This document shows positions 27,681-38,737 of a DNA stretch of 64,000 nt, piece by piece. Source of the DNA: Thozetella sp. PMI_491 (lineage: Eukaryota; Ascomycota; Sordariomycetes; Chaetosphaeriales; Chaetosphaeriaceae); NCBI GenBank assembly GCA_021432635.1, contig MU270071.1:282392-346391 (forward strand), given 5' to 3'. The position numbers were made by a program, and so were the translations under genes. Position 1 is the first letter of the stretch; each line of letters starts with the position of its first letter. A model generated the notes under the pieces. The model was not told where the DNA came from, ran no database searches, and was given only the letters and a program-made list of their open reading frames with translations.

Positions 27681-28415
27681 ATGAGTATGTTACCCGAGAA
27701 CTTTTTCGATTCCCAGATGCGGTCGCCGCGGGTGCGCCACGAACTTCGCGATCGTGATCCGACATAGCTATGCTCTTGCCCTGCCCCAGCGGCGGCAATG
27801 CACCCAGCGTGGCACGCAAAACATGGCAGGATGAAGCGCTGACAGCTTGACAGCTAAGGGAACCTCCAGCTTTGGCAAGCGGTACGTCGATCTAGTTCGG
27901 GTCATCGTGGAAACATGAAGCAAGACTGACGGACATGTTGTAGCCACAACAAAACCCACGGCCTCTGCCGCCGATGCGGGTGAGTCTAACCCTCTCCCTT
28001 TGGGACTCTCGATACCAGTCGCCGAAATTGTCAGACGGAGAGGAAGAGCAGGATAACGAGAGGTGTCCCCGGGCTTGGACGAAGGATGGAAAAGCTGACC
28101 AACGACCCTCACGATCAGACGCCGCTCCCTCCACAACCAGAAGAAGGTCTGCGCCTCGTGCGGATACCCTGCCGCCAAGACCCGCAAGTGTACGTTCCAG
28201 GAGCACCCGACCCTCAGCGACGTCGTTCCCTGAGGACCGACGCATTCGAGGCACCAGCAGCTGATAATAGGATAGACAACTGGTCCGAGAAGGCCAAGCG
28301 CAGGAAGGTCACTGGCACCGGCCGCGTCCGATACCTCAGCACTGTCACCCGACGATTCAGGAACGGCTTCCAGACCGGTACCCCCAAGGGCGCTCGCGAC
28401 CCTACTAAGGCGTAA
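27681..28415 (+). CDS. rpl37: 60S ribosomal protein L37 (eL37)
   Basis: Five coding exons (27681-27684, 27854-27881, 27944-27979, 28119-28189, 28276-28415) total 279 nt and encode 92 residues beginning [17 protein letters not shown]. The first coding exon is only ATG plus one base, split by a GTATGT donor, a feature seen in other fungal ribosomal-protein genes. The product has the eL37 zinc-binding cysteines in CRRCG and CASCG, the basic middle [10 protein letters not shown] and the C-terminal [11 protein letters not shown]. It sits in the large ribosomal subunit near the polypeptide tunnel exit. The length matches the family (about 88-92). It is transcribed towards elp6, whose 3' end is about 350 bp away. 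An additional intron lies in the leader. Confidence 0.97.
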
Positions 28416-28764
28416 ACGAAGCGATGGACGAAGGCGGAGAACGGGGGACGGCGCGCTGAAGGGGGACAGACGGACGGATGGAAGCAGGAATCGGTTTCCA
28501 CGGACGGTGTACCGGGTTGACTTTGGAAGGACCTGCTCGCTTTTTCTGCTACATCAATGCATGATTTTCGGGGACTCTGGGTCACGGTCTACATTGAGAA
28601 ATGGTCATCAAAAAATGGCATAACGTCTCACATCCCAAAATTATGATGCGTCACCGTGTTGCCGGGGAGGTGTGTGAAGCCAAAAAAAAGTTCTCAACGC
28701 GCAGCTGTTGGTGCGCCGCGGCTGATCAGGAGCTGGCTGGTCGCGTGTATATTCTCGGGTATCT

Positions 28765-29817
28765 CTACTGGCCTCTCTCAAAGACACGAACGCCGCCGTC
28801 TCCGCCTACATGGTAGAGATACTCTGTCTCCTCAATCGCCCTGCCGCTGTCTTGCCCCCCTTGGCTGACGCGCATGACACCGCTCACATCCTTCGCAGTA
28901 CCGGTGTCCAGGAGTCTAAGACTCACCACCATCTCCGACTCGTGGGCCATCGACAAGACTAGACTCGCATGCTCCTTCTCGACCACTGTGGTCTGAGGAA
29001 TGACTAGTGGCTCGTCAGCAGCAAGCGTGAGGACCGTAGCATGAACCTTCTGTGAGACGATGTGTTAGTAGATACGAATGACCAGCGGTGGACAAGTGCC
29101 GCCGCCCCTTGCCGGACGTACCTCTCGTAAGTCCAGCATCATGTCTTGCAGCGCGAGGACGGTGGCGCCAGTGGCCGCAAGAAGGAGGTCGAGCTGGTCG
29201 ATGACCAAGAACACCTTGGTGTCCTCCAGCTGCGTCTGCTTGCCGTTCGCCAAGAGCCCATCCACGGCACCACCGACGGCAGCGCTCACGTCGGCGACCC
29301 GGCCACTGCAGAGCACTCGCCGCCAGCTCGGAAGCGCCCCTTCGGAACCCCCGGCGGGCTGGCGTATGACTGGTATAGGCTGTCGGCCATGCGGCAGAGG
29401 GCCTGACCTGGGGACACTCTCGGGCCCGGTAGCACCGACGCCTGGCGGACGCGGCGCACCGGGCCCCGGCCCAGGAGGCGCGAGGCTTGTGAACAGCCCG
29501 CTGAGCCCGTCGACGAACGCAAACCGCCCGGCCCTGCCCAGGGCCTCCAGATCGACACCCAGGCGCGACGCACCGTCCCTCCAGAAGGCATAGTCGCGGA
29601 GGAAGCTCACGAGCACGACGCACGTGCCGGAGCCACCGCTGGAGCTCGAGGTCGGAGCATCCGCAGGTCGGGACGTGGGTGTGGACAGAAACGAGTACAA
29701 GTACCGCAGACACAGCCAATTCGTGCTGGCGCCGAGGATACCTGTCAGCACGATCTGGGCGGCCTCGGGCGGGAGGGCCAGATAGGCCTCGAGGAGGGGG
29801 GGAACGCGCGAGGCCAT
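28765..29817 (-). CDS. elp6: Elongator complex subunit Elp6
   Basis: Two exons (29817-29122 and 29049-28765) are split by a 72-nt intron with a GTACGT donor and CACAG acceptor, giving 326 residues. The protein has the RecA-like ATPase fold expected of Elp6, without a Walker A motif: an N-terminal strand-helix ending NWLCLRYLYSFL, the strand VVLVSFLRDYAFWRDGASRLGVD (broken here for length: VVLVSFLRDYAF then WRDGASRLG), FAFVDGLSGLF, and the Walker-B-like VFLVIDQLDLLLAATG. The second exon supplies the C-terminal strands up to GGDGGVRVFERGQ. Elp4, Elp5 and Elp6 form a ring that acts with Elp1-3 in modifying wobble uridines of tRNAs. Family assignment rests on the motif order and the size. A Pro/Gly-rich loop of about 50 residues is inserted in the middle, as is common in filamentous fungi. 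It converges on rpl37. Confidence 0.85.
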
Positions 29818-30204
29818 GCTCCCTTTTCAACGAAAAGGGGAGGGGTGAGAGCTCTCTCGGAACGCTTTGGCGGGGTCTGAGAAAATTGGTGCTTTGCTTG
29901 AGCTGTACACACTGTAGGTCAATGAGGGGCAGAAAAAAAAAGGTCCCGCGCAGAGGGTCAGGTCACTGTGGGTCGGGCCCGGCTAGGTCTATGAGGCGAA
30001 GTATTCTGATGGAACTTCTTGTTATACAAACTATACGTGGGCCTAGAATATTCCAACGCACGAGGCTATGTACTTGCGCCGTTGTAGGTATGCATACTGA
30101 ATATATCGTGACGGTCGTGTCTTTCTGTTGTCGCCCTGTTGCCGCCGGAGGAACCAAAACCAAACTCCACCTCATAACCTTCTAAGCTTCAGGACTCGAT
30201 CTCT

Positions 30205-33118
30205 TTAGAATTTCTCCATAAAGTTCTTCCGCACCGTCCACATACGTGCGCGCTTTCCATAGACGAACATAAAAGGTGTGGTAAGGAGCAGCAGCAGAAG
30301 CTGGATGATGCCTATCCACATGTACACCTCCTTAGAGCCATCGCTCTCGATCCAGCCGGTCTTCAAAGCATCGATTAGTGGCCATTCTCCCCACCTGGCA
30401 TTGAGGCATATCATGGGATGGGGGTTACTTACGACAAACAAACTGAATACCAAACCATGGAAGATATTTTTGCTGAAGTTAAGAGTTACCAAGGCCTCCC
30501 CAGCGTATTGCCTGTACGAGTCGACGCAGAAGGTAATGGACGTTGTGGATCCCAAGGAACACCCAACTGCAAGACGGTCAGTTATTTGTTGCCATCTGGG
30601 AGGAGAGGGGGGTTATGGGAGGGCGTCTCAGGGCAGGGCTGCTCTCAGTCGCGCTTCCAGCCAAACCGGCACTCCCAAGTGCTCCTGGGCTGGAAAGAAA
30701 GTGCGTGGGGAGTACTTACAAGAGACCAAGCCGAAAAATACAGTCGGAACCATGAAGTTGTCATGGATTTGCGCAGACCAGCCGAAACCAATGAGACCAG
30801 CAACGGTCGTGAGGAGAATGGGAATAGTCATCACCAGGCGGAATTCTGGCTCGTACAAGCCACCGTTGCGCCGGGCCATCGCCTTAACCACGATATCAGA
30901 TATCTTCCCCGCCATTGCGGTCCCAAGCACACCCCCAATAAATGGAGAAATGTAAACCATGCCAGTTTGCAACGCAGTGAAGTTGTAAGATTCGGCGTTG
31001 CGGTATATGACGGCGACCGACTCCGAGATGACAATAAGCCAGCCCACCGAGCACGAGTAGACGATAGCTGACCAAAGCACTGCAGGGTAGCCAAACAGAA
31101 TCAGTGGGCGAATGGCAACCTTGTGCCACTTGTCCTTGTTGAGGCGTCCGTTGAATGGCTTCAGCTGCTGCACAAACGACTGTGGCGGCTGCTCGCGAAG
31201 CGTCGTTGTGTAGGTTATGCGGCCGAACCCCGACGAGAAGCTGGACAAGGACTGCTTCTCGCTGTCGATGTTGCCATTCGGCCGTATCACCTTATGAGGA
31301 GAGTATGGAGATGCTGAACGGCGGCTAGTACCTAGCCGGGCGCGGGGTGGAGAGAGAGCAGGAGTGCTGTCACGATTGCTTCCCATGGAACTAGAGGGCG
31401 GGATCATCATCCAATCTTCACTGCCTCCATTCTTGTGTGACCTCGCAAGCGAAGACCTGCGAGAAAGGCTTGACTGATGAGGGGCGCCGGGAGAGGCACC
31501 TTGCTCCATGTCGCCTTCTTGTCGCGGAGGATATGCTGATGCGTCGAGTGCGGCCTCGCTCTGCGGGAGTCGCGGCTGTGGTAGCGCAGCCGAGTCGGTT
31601 GGGTCTGTCCCTTGCACGTCTGCTTCTTCGGTTGCGGGGTGCTCGGGACCAGCAGGACCAGGAGCAAATCCAACGTGGACGTTCCTCCTTGGGTGACCGG
31701 CTGGGACAGAAGCATCGACGCTGGCCCTGGCTTCCGCAGCCGGCCCACTGGCTGCAACTTGGGGCTCCGGCGGGACTGGGACAGTTGGGACGGAATGCCT
31801 CGACGAGAAGCGACGGAAGAAACCCGGTCTGCCTGATCTTCGCTTCGGCACAGGAGCGCGATCCCAAAATGTTTCTGGGACAAAAAAGAACAAGAGAACG
31901 CCACAGAGTGCGACGATGAATGACACGACCCTGTGGTTCATGGGTTAGCTGGGCATGCATACGTATCCGCCGCGGCAACACTGACCAGAATACCCAACGC
32001 CAACCGAGTCTCTGCATGACTGCCGCGCTAACCAGAGGAACCAGGTTCTTCCCTCCTAGCAAGAGTAGGGTATATATGCCGATTCGGAAAGCCCGCTCGT
32101 GGAGGAAGAAGATCTCGGCAATAGTTGCTGATGGCAGACACTCAACAGGGCTCACCGCAACGCCCTGGAAGATGCGTGCTAGCAGCAGCGAAATGAAATT
32201 CGGCGAGAGTGCGCACCACACCGACGTCGCAATAAAGAGAACTGCTCCAAGCAGATATACGGGCCGCTTGCCCCAAAGAATGGCAGTAGGCGAGAACACG
32301 ACCGATCTAAAAGAGCATCAGACCCTGCCAACATCCCAGGGGTTACTCAGGAGGAGCAGATCATGTCTGAGAAGCATAACTTATGCCAAAGCGCTTTCGT
32401 GCATGCAGCTACCCCCAAGAGACACCAGAAGGGCATATATATCACGGGAAAACTCACCCAAGGCCCATCCCCATCATATATAAACCTGTTGTGAGGGATA
32501 CCTAAAACGCCGTATCAGGGTCAGCATTTGTAATCTCGTGTACCAGTGATGTGGGGAACAAGTTCGACGGACCGTGGAGACATTGACTCCGTAGTCGCTG
32601 GCGACATTGGTGAAGCCGGCGGCGAGGATTGGAGTCATACCGCCGCCGACCATACAGAATAACCCGAGAGACAGCAAGGCCGAATCTCGCCTCCAGGCCG
32701 GCCAGTTGAGCGGGTCGTTGCCTGACTCTTCGGGCTGCGGTTCCAGGATGATCTTCCCGTCAGCTGTTGTCTTCTTCGGCGCTTCAGCCGCCCGGGGGGG
32801 CGGCGCCTGGAAGATGCCGGTGGGCAGCGATGAATGCGACGTCCTGGCCGGAGTGTTGCGAAGCCCAAGGGGCTCATTGTGGTCACTGGCTAAGAGTAGG
32901 ACGGAACCTATGCCGGGTCAGCCCAATCCAACGTTCCTTGGCATACGGTGGGCCAGACCTGGGACCTCAATGGTGTATTTGTCGTTCAAGACCCCCATGC
33001 TCCACGCAGGTGGCGGCGGAATGCCCGACATCTCAGTATCGGATGACTCGTCCGCCGAGTTCCGCTGGAAGAAGTTTCTCCATCCTCGTCGAGGCGGAGT
33101 AGCGGTCTTGGTAGCCAT
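30205..33118 (-). CDS. MFS transporter, DHA1-like, long central loop
   Basis: Six exons (33118-32959, 32907-32573, 32501-32458, 32306-31986, 31930-30720, 30566-30205) join in frame to 810 residues. The signature DPLNWPAWRRD precedes the first membrane helix, as in fungal drug:H+ antiporter-1 and HOL1-like carriers. GKRPVYLLGAVLF matches the motif-A region, and ARIFQGVAVSPVECLPSATIAE follows. About twelve hydrophobic segments are visible, six on each side of a hydrophilic loop of about 250 residues rich in Pro, Ser, Arg and Glu, compared with the 60-100 usual in the family. The C-terminal half has the typical CVDSY and GEALVTLNFSKN. The protein should sit in the plasma membrane. The substrate cannot be read from sequence. 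A stretch near 30430 (VVSNPHPMICLNAR) could be a small extra intron. Its closest neighbour is elp6 in the same direction, about 390 bp downstream. Confidence 0.88.
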
Positions 33119-34928
33119 GTTGTGCGCGCTTCCCTGCCTCTCTCTCTCACGCGCACATACACGTGCACCACCCTACCCCTCTATGCGTGGAACGTGTGAC
33201 CCTCTCGTCTTGCGGAGCTTACGGGAGATGGTAGGGGTGTAAATTTGTATGCACAGGATGCCTCAAAATTGGACGCAATGGTTCTCAATAAATAAGGACG
33301 TGGGTTTAGGAGCGTGGAAGAAGTTGGATGGAGAGGTGCGGACAGGGTGTCGGCGCGGGGGGGAGCCAGACGACGTTATAGTCTGTCGCTTAGGAGAGCA
33401 TGGGTTGTGTACACTAGGAATAGAGCGTTGCGTGGGGGGAGGCGGAGGGGCAGTGTAAAGAACAAGAAAAGGGGAGGTCCTAGAAGACCACGGACCACGC
33501 TGAGGCGAAAGATATCCTTGCCACTACCGACGAATTGCACAGCACAGTCAGTGGCTCCCCTCTCTACCATCAAAAACAAGGAAGGAGGAGACCGCGACTA
33601 TGAGTGACAACAATCGAGGGTCGGCCAGCTTTTTAGGCACCTTGTAGGCACGTTAGGTCGCGGCTTCATGTGGTTGGCGCGAATGCTTTTCTGACAAGCT
33701 AACCGAGCCAAGTGTGGACCGGTGAGCAAGTGAGCAAGTGAGCAAGTGAGCACTGCAGAGTTCGAGTCAAGCGGCTGGGCTGGCATTAGTGTTTCGGCGC
33801 TAATCGGGCAGAATAATCAAGGGTCTTTCCAGTCCGGGGAGGTAGGCTGTCTACTTCGTACACAACCAACTGATTTCACTACTTTTGATGCGGGAGGCAG
33901 AGGGCAGCAGCCGGCCTTGTTGACGAGATTGCCCGACGGCGCCGAGGTGGGCGGGATCTGGGCCCTGGCTCCTGAGACCTGGTAACCCTGCAGAAGGCTC
34001 GATGCACCGGCCTTCCTGAGCCGTCACCGCCGCAAAGAGGGCGTTGGAGAAGCCTGCAGCCATCGCTGCTTCCCCGCCTAGCTTTGGCTTCTCTGCTGTT
34101 TCCCCTCCTTATATATATATATATATATAAATCTAGGTTCCTTCTTCTTTTCAAGTAATTGCAACGGTCCGGTCTCGAAGAGCTTTTGAAGGACAAGAGG
34201 GCGAAAGACGACTAATCAAATTTCGGCATGCAGGAGGAAGGAACACACACCATCGCGTGCGTCTGCATCTCCAGCAGGTCTCAGCCAAAACCTTTAACAC
34301 ATGCCTCGGCGCCCGTCCCAGGCATTGCCTTGCATTCCCCTCCCAAGGCATTGCAGTGCTATCAACTAGACGTGACAGGGACCCTCCGAGAATGCGAGAA
34401 AGGGGAAAGGGGGGTCAGTTTGGGCTCGTGATCAGGCAATGGCACCCGCGCGGTGGTCACGCAGCCAGCCATCGATGACCCCCCCCAGCTTTGCTAGGCT
34501 AGCTGACGGCTTCTCGCATGCATGGATTCCCTCGAGCTGAGTGGATGTTGAGGAAGTAGAAAAATGACAGAAATTGCATCGAATTGCATCCAGGCGGTCA
34601 AGACGGTGTAAACTGTAAACAGGGGGGGAGGGGCGGCAAACAGACCACATGGCTACTCTCAGGTGCGCCCACAGTGGCAGGCTGGGGGCTTGGCGATCTT
34701 CCTGCCCCACACGCCCCCCATGCACAATGACGCCGAAAGCCCCAGGGGGGTGGGAATGGAAGGGAATGGGAGAGGGCGGAGAGCGCGGCTCCACTGCAAC
34801 GGATCTGAGCAAAGCTTTGCGGAGCTTCGTTCATCCAATTGACCCATCGCGATACGCGCGTTGGCTAAACCCCCAGCATCCGTCCATCAATTCGATGCGT
34901 CCAGCCTGCCCCCGAGCGTCGAGAGATC
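33119..34928. other. intergenic region between divergent genes
   Basis: Shared upstream region of the MFS gene (leftward) and the thioredoxin-like gene (rightward). It includes an 8-bp tandem repeat at 33722-33752 and a TA dinucleotide run near 34112-34129. No gene is supported within it. Confidence 0.6.
33722..33752. repeat. GTGAGCAA tandem repeat
   Basis: Almost four perfect head-to-tail copies of the 8-bp unit GTGAGCAA, about 600 bp upstream of the MFS start codon. Confidence 0.9.
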
Positions 34929-35585
34929 ATGTTTTCCATCACGAGATCTCGCTTTGTCGCTGCCCATCGGATCTTTCCCAAGGGCTGTTTACCGTCTGCC
35001 TCTGGCCGAGCCTCGTTCTCGACCACGAGAGGTTTGGGCGTCAAGAATCAGGTCTTCAACCCGTGAGTAGCACATAAACACCCCGACCTTGTCAAGTTCG
35101 TTGCTTGCGTCGCTACCCATGACCGACTGACAAATTCTTGTATCGAACCATCCAGCGTCCGTAGCGCCGACCAGTTTTACAACTACCAGCTCCTCTCGGC
35201 GTCAAATCGCACGCCGCTTCTTAGCTTTTGGACTGCCTCGTGGTGCCCGACCTGCCGCGTCGTGAAGCCATTGCTCGAGGATCTGATAACAAGCGGAGTG
35301 GGCGAGGCCGAGGGTGGTGTGGCCTACTGCGAGGTCGTTTTTGACGCTCCCGATGTCATGTCGGCAAATCTAGGGCTCACCTACATGATTAATACCCTCC
35401 CGACGTTGCTCAGCTTCGATGCCCAGGAGGCCCAGACGCAGACCAAGATCGTAGATGGGAAGAAGATGTCCGACAGAGCATACTTGGAGGAGTGGATCCG
35501 CTACGAGGCAAGCAGACACGGCGGCAGAGGTGGTGGCGGGGATGGTCGTGGCCCCTTCAGCGGCTTGTTCAGCGGGAAGCATTGA
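34929..35585 (+). CDS. thioredoxin-fold protein, probably mitochondrial
   Basis: Two exons (34929-35062 and 35156-35585), split by a 93-nt intron with GTGAGT donor, encode 187 residues. The first 35 residues (MFSITRSRFVAAHRIFPKG, then ASFSTTRGLG) are Arg- and Ser-rich without acids, which fits a mitochondrial targeting peptide with a cleavage site near FSTTRG. The body is a thioredoxin fold: SFWTASWCPTCRVVKP carries the redox motif Cys-Pro-Thr-Cys, and the cis-proline loop is INTLPTLLSF. The C-terminus is a Gly/Arg-rich tail (GGRGGGGDGRG) ending in GKH. CPTC differs from the CGPC of classical thioredoxins, so redox potential and partners may differ. A disulfide reductase or redox-sensing role in mitochondria is inferred. 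It converges on the rhamnose mutarotase, 244 bp away. Confidence 0.85.
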
Positions 35586-35829
35586 TCTCAACTCAGGACG
35601 GTGACTTTCTCCTTGCCCGAAAACTATGCGCATCCCAGAGCCATATTGCAGACCCTGGGATAGGTGTGCGTCTCGACCGCGGTGCAGCACGTGGCTGCGC
35701 GAAGAAGGATGCTCGTGAATTCGTGGTATTTATTCGGGGGGCGACAACTATCACGGGTGGAACGGTGGAACATCACAATCTGCCAACAGCCTCCCCCTAG
35801 AACGCCGCCTGCCCTCAATTCGCATCCTA

Positions 35830-36365
35830 CTATGAGGTGTAGAAAACCTCCTCGACCGGCTTCCACCACGACGGCTCTCCGGATTCGCTGCTGGTCGCGC
35901 CTGGGACGAGCGACTCTTGGAACTCATCTGTCATCCTCCACCACTCCCGAACTTTCGGGTTGTCGCGCATCTTCTCCATGTCGCCGTCGTAGTCATAGCC
36001 GACATACTTAAAATTGGCGAACAGGATGCCGGTGCCGGGGTCGTGGAATATGCTGTCTGCGAGCCGGGCGTTAGCTACATCGACATGCACGCAAGCTGCA
36101 TGCGCCGGCGCGCAGGAGGCAGCAGCTATGCTCCAACGGGGCACTCACAGTCTACAATGTTGCAGTCCTTGATCTGCTTCAGCACCTCGGGCCACACCTT
36201 GGCGTGCACTTCCTTGTACTTCTCGACATGCTCGGGCTTTAGCTTGACGATCTGGGCGAACCGCCGGCCCTGGTACCGAACGCGAGAGGTGATGGGTGAA
36301 GGCGGATCCACCGATGACGGCGGGCTGCTGCTCAGGGCAGATGTGGGCGACCAGAGCTGGCTCAT
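35830..36365 (-). CDS. L-rhamnose mutarotase
   Basis: Two exons (36365-36149 and 36056-35830), split by a 92-nt intron with GTGAGT donor, encode 147 residues. The family (RhaM, formerly DUF718) interconverts the alpha and beta anomers of L-rhamnose. The sequence keeps the family pattern: KYKEVHAKVWPE with Tyr and His four apart as in the bacterial active site, the strand NIVDYSIF with the second active Tyr, the Trp pair in REWWRMTDEF, and the ending PVEEVFYTS. An N-terminal extension of about 29 Ser/Pro-rich residues precedes the domain, which is about 104 residues in bacteria. The extension does not look like a strong targeting signal. No other rhamnose-pathway gene lies in the window, so it is not clustered with its pathway here. 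Confidence 0.93.
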
Positions 36366-38737
36366 GATGTGTATCTGGCGAGGCTGCGGTGGCGGTTTCC
36401 TTCGGTGTATATATATATTTATATTTCTTCCGTCTTCTCAGGAACGCTGCGCTACCTTACGTAGTTTGATGCGCCTACCCGTTTAGCTGCGAATCCCCGG
36501 GGTTGTACGTATGCTGTGTATGTTGTGCCCGGAAGTGGTGCGCTGGTGGCGGCCACGGACTCGGGACAGGTATTGGGGGGAGCGAGAGAACTTCTATAAG
36601 TGGGGGGTAGGGGTCGGCGCTCGGTAGAGAATGGCGCGATGTTCGAACGGCGGTGTTTTACTAGTGAACCACAGCTGGCGGAATGGATACGTCTTAGCCC
36701 ACCGGTCAGTCCGGAAGTTGTCGCAGACGAATTTTCTGACACGTTGAACTTTTTGCCCGTACGTTGTCACGAAAGGTGCGAGGGGAGGGAAGAGTCCGGC
36801 TTGACGAGGCGCTGGACTGTACAAACGGCGGCTTGCAGAGGAGGGGAAGAGGGCAGGGGGGGGATAGGGATGGTTATATGCGGGCACTTATGCCGGCGCT
36901 GAGGGGTTGGAAGAGTGTCGACACAAAGAGAGGAGGGGCACGGCAGAGGCTATCTTCGGGCATGCACGACGCTTACTCCCTCTCTCCTTTATAGACTTGG
37001 CTCTGGTATCTGGTACGGGAAAATAGGCACCGTACGCCGTCCGGCAGCCCGCTGCCGGCGCGTTTGATGCATTTTGTGTGTGTGTGCGTCTGTGGGTGCA
37101 CCGCCGCCCGGAGAGGCGCCAGAAGGCGGGGGTTACCAAATGGCCCGAAAGCGGTATGTCTTGGGCAAGCTGCGTTCTAGTCCGCCGCGCACCTGCCGTT
37201 CCGGGCTCTGTCCAGTAGCCTTTCGCTCTTGGGAAGATCGGACGGAGGTGCAGGGGGCTGGCCAAGGCAGGGGAAGAGTGCTCTGACAGGCCCAGACGGA
37301 CATCCCCCCATCGACCCCCCCGGTGGCGTTTTCGGAGGGGATCAGATTCGCAAAGCTATTACTATGTACCTGCTTGGCCCTTCCCCCCTTCCAAACTAGG
37401 ACATCTCATCAGGTAGCTTAGCTCGCCGCGCTGCTTAAGCCCTTGGGCACGGACGGTCCGTTGGGACCGCTGTGCTGTCTGAACCTACCCCACACAGCTA
37501 AACGGACAGACCTAACCCAAGCAGGAGCGAGGGCGGCTCCCTCCTTCCTCGCCTCCCCTCTCTGTCTTCCCTGTCCTCCCTGTCCTCCTCCCTACGAAGT
37601 ACTGTGTAGCATGTCTTGCCGGACGGACATGATCCCTCGCCTCGCCACGGCCCCCGCTCCCCCGTCCCTCTGCCGGACACCGCCTGGTTACGATGCAAAA
37701 GCAGAATGAAGGCCTGCGTGCTATGATCGTAGCCTATCTAGGGCGCGGATAAATCCCTCCGCATGTTTCATCTCCATCATTCCAACCCATGGGCCGTCCT
37801 GCGCTCCGGAGTCTAAGGGGGCGGTGTTTGTTTTAAAACACCTCTCTCGTGGGCGCTCCTCCTCCGTGTGGTGGCCGCTGATGTGGTCACTCTCGGTTGT
37901 CTCTACACTCTCCGTATTGTCGAGTAATAATGCTGTAAGACCTGCCGACCATGCACATGTATGACGCTTTGACCCCCAGCCACTGTTGGACAGATCGCTG
38001 GCGCACCCCTGCACACCCAGGGCTGCGCGGCTCTGCTGCTTGGCAGATCCCCCCAGTCGGCACAGTCCGTAGCCTAGTCTCACACACACATGTTTCGTAG
38101 TCCGTCCGTTTATCACCCGCCCGGGTTTGTTATGGTTTGCGATACTAAGACGGTGGATTCTATTAACACCGGCCTCTGCTGCCATACTCCGTTCTGGACT
38201 GGTCCTTCTTTTGTCATAAGCCCCATTACCCCCTGGTGGTCATCACCTGGGTTCGTGAAGCAGTCCCGTTCTGTAGGATAATCTTGCTTGCTATCGACAA
38301 ACACCCCCATCCATGTACAAGAGATGGTAGGCATCGCAAGCGGAGAACAAGGTATCGGAATACGGCCAACTCTTCTCGTGACGCCGAGGCCTCTCTAAGA
38401 GATGGCGTCTCACACCACTCCGTCTGGTGCGCCCATTTCCTGTGCCTGCACCGCTGATCAACCTTTCCCTGCTTGCCGGAAGCCCCATAACCCTCTTGCG
38501 CTTGCCAATATAATGAGGGGGAAGAGAGGAAATACTAAAATGAGCCGCCTATGCACAGTCCCTAGGCTTCGTCACGCAGTGCACGTGAGCCAACTCCACT
38601 TGCCATAAATCAAACCCGTAGAAACACCGTCGATCAATGCTTTCACTCTGGATATCTCCTATATGTTCTTCGCTTCGTTAAACCGAAATAACACCCAACA
38701 CTCGGCAGCGTTTTAACTCACAGTCCCGGCGGGCTGT
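36366..38737. other. intergenic stretch, no supported gene
   Basis: About 2.4 kb between the start of the mutarotase gene and the 3' end of the 885-codon gene. It has many short frames with Cys- and Pro-rich noise and no family match. It presumably includes the promoter of the mutarotase gene and the 3' UTR of the large gene. Confidence 0.5.

Noticed and set aside
29015-29830. 271-codon frame beginning MKREHGLARSPP
   Set aside because: A shadow of elp6 in another frame, with Arg- and Cys-rich noise composition.
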